A DNA stretch of 43,765 nucleotides from Betaproteobacteria bacterium (lineage in GTDB: Bacteria; Pseudomonadota; Gammaproteobacteria; Burkholderiales; SG8-39): positions 1 through 43,765 of the forward strand of contig VBCM01000095.1 of NCBI GenBank assembly GCA_005883675.1, given 5' to 3'. This document shows, piece after piece, positions 41,128 through 43,765 of this stretch. Position 1 is the first letter of the stretch. Each line of letters begins with the position of its first letter. The translations under genes and the position numbers were made by a program. Under the pieces are notes generated by a model. That model made no database searches and was not told where the DNA came from. It saw only the letters and a list, made by a program, of their open reading frames with translations.

Positions 41128-41179
41128 GCGCCGAGCCTACGCGATAATGCGAGCGCGCTTCAAGAAAAGGGAGGCGAAC
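41128..41179. promoter_or_regulatory. Divergent spacer between the deacylase and the secreted protein
   Basis: This 52-bp spacer contains GATAAT at 41143-41148, a good -10 on the plus strand, and GGGAGG before the ATG at 41180. No convincing -35 is seen on either strand. Confidence 0.3.
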
Positions 41180-41497
41180 ATGATCCAGCGCATTACCCGC
41201 GGCGCCTGCCTGGCAGCGTGCCTCGCCGCCCCTGCGTTCGCCGGCGACACGCAAACGCGCCCGGTGTGCGCCGAGAAAGGCGCAACCTGCGAGACGCAGC
41301 CGGCGAACATCGAGCGCGAGGCGCAGCATGCGGCCGCAGGTGCGCCGGCACAGGCGGCCACTGAAGCGAGCGCGCAGAGCGACCCCGCACCCAAGCCGCA
41401 GGCCGAGTCCAAGAGTGACTCGAAGGACTTGCTCACGCGGGGCATCGACAAGGTGAAAGGGAAGGCGCTGGAGTGGCGCAACATATTCGCACGGTGA
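41180..41497 (+). CDS. Small exported protein, unknown
   Basis: 105 residues. A Sec signal peptide (RITRGACLAACLAAPAFA) ends at about residue 22. The mature part has two Cys spaced seven apart (PVCAEKGATCE), a long Ala/Gln/Ser/Pro low-complexity stretch, and a basic helical end (GIDKVKGKALEWRNIFAR). No family recognised. GGGAGG precedes the ATG. Its stop overlaps the carboxypeptidase start as GTGA, so the two are coupled; a periplasmic role near peptidoglycan is inference. Confidence 0.75.
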   Translation: MIQRITRGACLAACLAAPAFAGDTQTRPVCAEKGATCETQPANIEREAQHAAAGAPAQAATEASAQSDPAPKPQAESKSDSKDLLTRGIDKVKGKALEWRNIFAR

Positions 41498-42288
41498 TTC
41501 GCATTGCGCGCCTCGCCGCCGCGGCCGTGCTTGCCGCCGCGCCGGTTGCCGCGGCGCGCGCCGCGGAGGACGGCTTTGCGCACATCGCCGATGCTTACGT
41601 CGTGAAGCGCGACGGCCGCGTGCTGTGGGCCGCGGCGGAGAACGCGCGGCATGCGCCCGCGAGCCTCACGAAGATGATGACCGCGCTCCTCGTGCTCGAG
41701 CGCGGCCAGCTCGACGAGCCCGTAGTGGTGAGCCGCGCTGCGGCGCGCGAAGACGGCAGCCGCATCGGCCTTCGCGCCGGCGAGCTGCTGCGCGCGCGCG
41801 ACCTCCTCGCCGCGGCGATCATGCATTCGGCGAACGACGCCTGCCGGGCGCTCGCCGACCATAGCGGCCCGGGGTTCGTAGCGCGCATGAACCAGCGCGC
41901 TTTCACGCTCGGCCTGCGCAACACCCATTTCGTCGACCCCTGCGGGCACGATCGGCCCGGGCAGTACTCGACTGCGGCCGACCTCGCGCGGCTAGCCGAG
42001 CAGGTGCTGCAACACGCCGAATACCGCAGCCTCGCGAGCATCGATGCGACCACCATCCGCACGCTCGACAGCCGGCGGCGCTTTTACCTGCGCAACACCA
42101 ACGCGCTCATCGGCCACTATCCCGGCGCCATCGGCGTCAAGACCGGCACCACCGGCATGGCGGGCTACTGCGTGATCGTGGCCGCCGAGCGCAACGGCTC
42201 GCGCGTGATCGTCGTGCTCCTCAACTCGCCGCGCCGCTGGGCCGTGACGCCCCGGCTTCTCGACACCGCCTTCGCCACGCCGCTCTAG
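41494..42288 (+). CDS. D-alanyl-D-alanine carboxypeptidase (serine-type, S11 family)
   Basis: 264 residues from GTG 41494, or 271 from GTG 41473. A signal peptide ends near ARAA (about residue 24). The penicillin-binding triad is complete: SLTK (ASLTKMM, about 57), SAN (HSANDAC, about 109) and KTG (GVKTGTTG, about 216). The protein is shorter than DacA/DacC, since the C-terminal extension domain and membrane anchor are absent, like other compact periplasmic S11 enzymes. It trims the terminal D-Ala of peptidoglycan stem peptides. The GTG at 41494 overlaps the previous stop, which favours it. An intrinsic terminator covers its stop codon. Confidence 0.9.
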   Translation: MIRIARLAAAAVLAAAPVAAARAAEDGFAHIADAYVVKRDGRVLWAAAENARHAPASLTKMMTALLVLERGQLDEPVVVSRAAAREDGSRIGLRAGELLRARDLLAAAIMHSANDACRALADHSGPGFVARMNQRAFTLGLRNTHFVDPCGHDRPGQYSTAADLARLAEQVLQHAEYRSLASIDATTIRTLDSRRRFYLRNTNALIGHYPGAIGVKTGTTGMAGYCVIVAAERNGSRVIVVLLNSPRRWAVTPRLLDTAFATPL

Positions 42289-42298
42289 GCGGCTTTTT
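42279..42298 (+). terminator. Intrinsic terminator overlapping the carboxypeptidase stop
   Basis: GCCGC-TCTAG-GCGGC at 42279-42293 is followed by TTTTT. The stop codon TAG lies in the loop, so the stem uses the last codons of the gene. Confidence 0.65.
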
Positions 42299-42325
42299 GC
42301 ATTTGAAAGGATACGCGAGTATCCT
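42297..42325 (+). promoter_or_regulatory. Candidate promoter of the Xre/RES toxin-antitoxin operon
   Basis: TTGCAT at 42297-42302 and TATCCT at 42320-42325, 17 bp apart, form a plausible sigma-70 promoter. The -10 lies inside the palindrome, so a bound repressor would occlude it. Transcription would begin almost at the ATG, giving a leaderless mRNA; no ribosome site is seen. Confidence 0.5.
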
Positions 42326-42329
42326 TTCA
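42304..42329. promoter_or_regulatory. Perfect palindromic operator of the toxin-antitoxin operon
   Basis: TGAAAGGATAC-GCGA-GTATCCTTTCA: exact 11-base arms with a four-base spacer, directly before the antitoxin ATG. Xre-RES operons are autoregulated by the antitoxin or its complex, so this is the natural binding site. Confidence 0.75.
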
Positions 42330-42333
42330 TTTG

Positions 42334-42717
42334 ATGAAACCGCCCCGCACCGCTGCCAGGCCCGTACCGGCGCCCGACGCGGTGCTGACCAAGGCGCTCC
42401 TGCGCGCGACCGAGCTCCTCGGGCTCTCCAGCGCCGTACTGGCGCGCGTGCTCGGCGTCAGCGAGGCGAGCGTTTCGCGCCTGACGAGCGGCGCGCGCAC
42501 AGTCGACCCGCAAAGCAAGGAGGGCGAGCTCGCCCTGCTCCTCGTGCGCGTGTACCGTTCTTTGGATGCCCTGGTCGGCACGGACGCGACGCAGCGTCAT
42601 GCCTGGCTGCATGGCCACAATCGGGCGCTGAATGGCCGCCCGCTCGACTTGATCCAGCGCGCCGACGGCCTAGTGAACGTCGTCGCCTATCTCGATGCGA
42701 TGCGCGCGCCGGCGTGA
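42334..42717 (+). CDS. Xre/MbcA/ParS-type antitoxin
   Basis: 127 residues. The N-terminal half carries a helix-turn-helix (SAVLARVLGVSEASVSRLTSG, read as VLARVLGVSEASVSRLTSG, about residues 34-53). The C-terminal half is the toxin-binding MbcA/ParS domain (LLVRVYRSLDALVGTD, HAWLHGHNRALNGRPLDLI, ADGLVNVVAYLDAMRA). It neutralises the RES protein and represses its own operon through the palindrome upstream. ATG 42334 is chosen; a TTG one codon earlier is possible. The stop overlaps the toxin start as GTGA. Confidence 0.92.
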   Translation: MKPPRTAARPVPAPDAVLTKALLRATELLGLSSAVLARVLGVSEASVSRLTSGARTVDPQSKEGELALLLVRVYRSLDALVGTDATQRHAWLHGHNRALNGRPLDLIQRADGLVNVVAYLDAMRAPA

Positions 42718-43418
42718 CGCCTTGGAAGGCGGCGTGGTTTGAGACAGGCGTGCGCGCCAGAAGCGCGGCGCTGTGGCGCGGCGTAGAGGCGCAGCACATC
42801 GTCTCGACCATGCGGCTTGCCGACAATGCAGCCGAGCAGCGCGTGCTCGAAGAACTCCTCGAGACGAGCAAGCCTGCGGTGCCCCCGGACGCGGCGAGCC
42901 AGCACTACCTCCTCTTCACGCCGTTTCGCTATCGGTCGCCCGTTGCCTCGCGCTTTCGCCGCGCGCACGATGCCGGCGTGTGGTACGGCGCTGAAGAGTT
43001 GCGCACCGCCTGCGGCGAGGTGGCGTACTGGAAATGGCGCTTCCTCATGGATAGCGAGCCGCTGCGCGAGTCGGCGCTCCATACGGAACACACGTTCTTT
43101 CAAGCGAAAGTGCGCGGGCGCTGCGCCGATCTTACCCAGCCGCCGTGGAGCGGCGCGACGCGCGCGTGGACGCACAAGAGCGATTTCGCCGCCTGCCAGG
43201 CGCTCGCGGTCGAGGCCCGGTTGCGCGAGCTCGGCTGGATCCGCTACGCGGCGGTGCGCGTGGCGGGTGGCAGTTGCGGCGCGGTTCTCAAACCTCAGGC
43301 TCTCTTGCTCGCCGAGCCCTTCGAACAACAGACCTGGGCCTGCAAGACCACGGCCGCGGGCGCATGGCTGCAACGTGCGGGCGGCCCGCGCTACGACTTC
43401 GCTGCCGCAGATTGGTAG
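42714..43418 (+). CDS. RES-domain toxin
   Basis: 234 residues. RES features: ALWRGVEAQHI near the start, FTPFRYRSPVASRFRRAHDAG (FRYRSPVASRFRRAHDAG, about residue 73), VWYGAEELRTACGEVAYWKW (about 94, with the conserved Tyr/Glu region), and a late Ser in the AGGSCGAVL strand (about 185). RES toxins (MbcT, ParT, Res) degrade or transfer ADP-ribose from NAD+, halting growth unless bound by the Xre partner. The GTG at 42714 lies in a GTGA overlap with the antitoxin stop; the frame is open upstream but inside the antitoxin gene. Complete, convergent with the cytochrome gene. Confidence 0.92.
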   Translation: MTPWKAAWFETGVRARSAALWRGVEAQHIVSTMRLADNAAEQRVLEELLETSKPAVPPDAASQHYLLFTPFRYRSPVASRFRRAHDAGVWYGAEELRTACGEVAYWKWRFLMDSEPLRESALHTEHTFFQAKVRGRCADLTQPPWSGATRAWTHKSDFAACQALAVEARLRELGWIRYAAVRVAGGSCGAVLKPQALLLAEPFEQQTWACKTTAAGAWLQRAGGPRYDFAAADW

Positions 43419-43441
43419 CACAGCCAGATGCGCTTCATCCC

Positions 43442-43765
43442 TCACAGTGCGGAGAGATAGCGCGCGAAGGCGTTGCGTTCGCGCTCGCTCAGCATTTGCA
43501 TGAATTTCGGCATATCTAGGTTGTTGGTTCGCTCCTCGGTGGCAAAGGCGCGCATTGCCGCAATCAGATACTCATAACTGAGCCCGGCCAGCCGCGGTGC
43601 CGGCATGCCACCCTGAAAGTTCGGCTGATGACAGGCCTGACACTGGGCGATGCCTTTCGGCGGCGACGGAGGTTTTGCAGATGCGCGCCGCACCGGCCAC
43701 GGCTTGGCTGCAAAATAGGCGGCGATCTTGCGCAGGTCGCCCTCGCTCAGGTCCTTGGCGAGCGG
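43442..43765 (-). CDS. Cytochrome c, C-terminal part (gene continues past window end)
   Basis: The visible 107 residues run in from beyond base 43765 and contain CQACHQPNF (heme-binding CxxCH, about 44 residues in) and a distal Met ligand candidate in LDMPKFMQMLSE. LAGLSYEYLIAAMRAFATEER (LAGLSYEYLIAAMRAF) is typical of class I c-type cytochromes of the c4/c553 kind, and AKDLSEGDLRKIAAYFAAKPWP at the window edge looks like the end of a preceding heme domain, so the full protein may be di-heme. It would carry electrons in the periplasm. Ends 24 bases from the RES gene, tail to tail. Confidence 0.88.
   Translation of the reverse strand, partial: PLAKDLSEGDLRKIAAYFAAKPWPVRRASAKPPSPPKGIAQCQACHQPNFQGGMPAPRLAGLSYEYLIAAMRAFATEERTNNLDMPKFMQMLSERERNAFARYLSAL

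Overview
The window looks like chromosome of a GC-rich betaproteobacterium, probably an uncultured member of the Burkholderiales or a relative. Three things suggest this: the Tct/Bug-type tripartite transporter, the block methyltransferase-rnhA-dnaQ divergent from gloB-mltD, and very high GC with short or overlapping intergenic junctions. The order is inferred, not shown.

Layout. (1) 1-10746, minus strand: one long catabolic operon read leftwards: TRAP transporter (DctP, DctQ, DctM), short-chain dehydrogenase (SDR), MmgE/PrpD protein, VOC protein, tripartite tricarboxylate transporter (TctB, broken TctA, TctC), and a two-subunit molybdenum hydroxylase cut by the window edge. (2) 10798-20512, plus strand, divergent from (1) across about 50 bp: acyl-CoA synthetase, thiolase-like protein, a DUF35-SDR fusion, a hairpin repeat, cyclase-type hydrolase, Asp/Glu-racemase-like protein, aconitase-type large and small subunits, hydantoinase-like amidohydrolase and a cysteine-synthase-like enzyme. 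Most junctions in this series are 4-base ATGA overlaps. (3) 20534-28293: DUF1330 protein, a broken SDR, then a minus-strand branched-chain-type ABC transporter (two permeases, binding protein, two ATPases) with enoyl-CoA hydratase and a broken acyl-CoA synthetase. (4) 28353-31078: an unknown membrane protein and a DUF2157/DUF4824 pair in visibly less GC-rich DNA. (5) 31094-36192: housekeeping block dnaQ, rnhA, methyltransferase, gloB, mltD, second methyltransferase. (6) 36193-37486: gene-poor segment with two divergent small helix-turn-helix genes around a palindrome-rich spacer, and two small single-helix membrane proteins that resemble each other. (7) 37487-43765: VOC/PhnB protein, DHA2 efflux pump, D-aminoacylase-like amidohydrolase, small secreted protein, D,D-carboxypeptidase, an Xre/RES toxin-antitoxin pair with a perfect palindromic operator, and the end of a cytochrome c gene.

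Regions 1-3 together look like uptake and CoA-dependent breakdown of an organic acid or N-heterocyclic compound: three transporter systems, a hydroxylase, ring/amide hydrolases, hydratases, ligases and a thiolase-like lyase. The substrate cannot be read from sequence.

Two features deserve most attention. First, the thiolase-like protein lacks the thiolase Cys and His and is followed by a DUF35 domain fused to an SDR lacking the catalytic Tyr; this resembles a thiolase-fold aldolase/DUF35 complex with a new partner. Second, five genes between 3.9 and 27.9 kb (TctA, an SDR, the ABC binding protein, an ABC ATPase, an acyl-CoA synthetase) each lack an internal block of roughly 20-40 codons, four of them out of frame. 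That is either an assembly fault or an unusual burst of small deletions.
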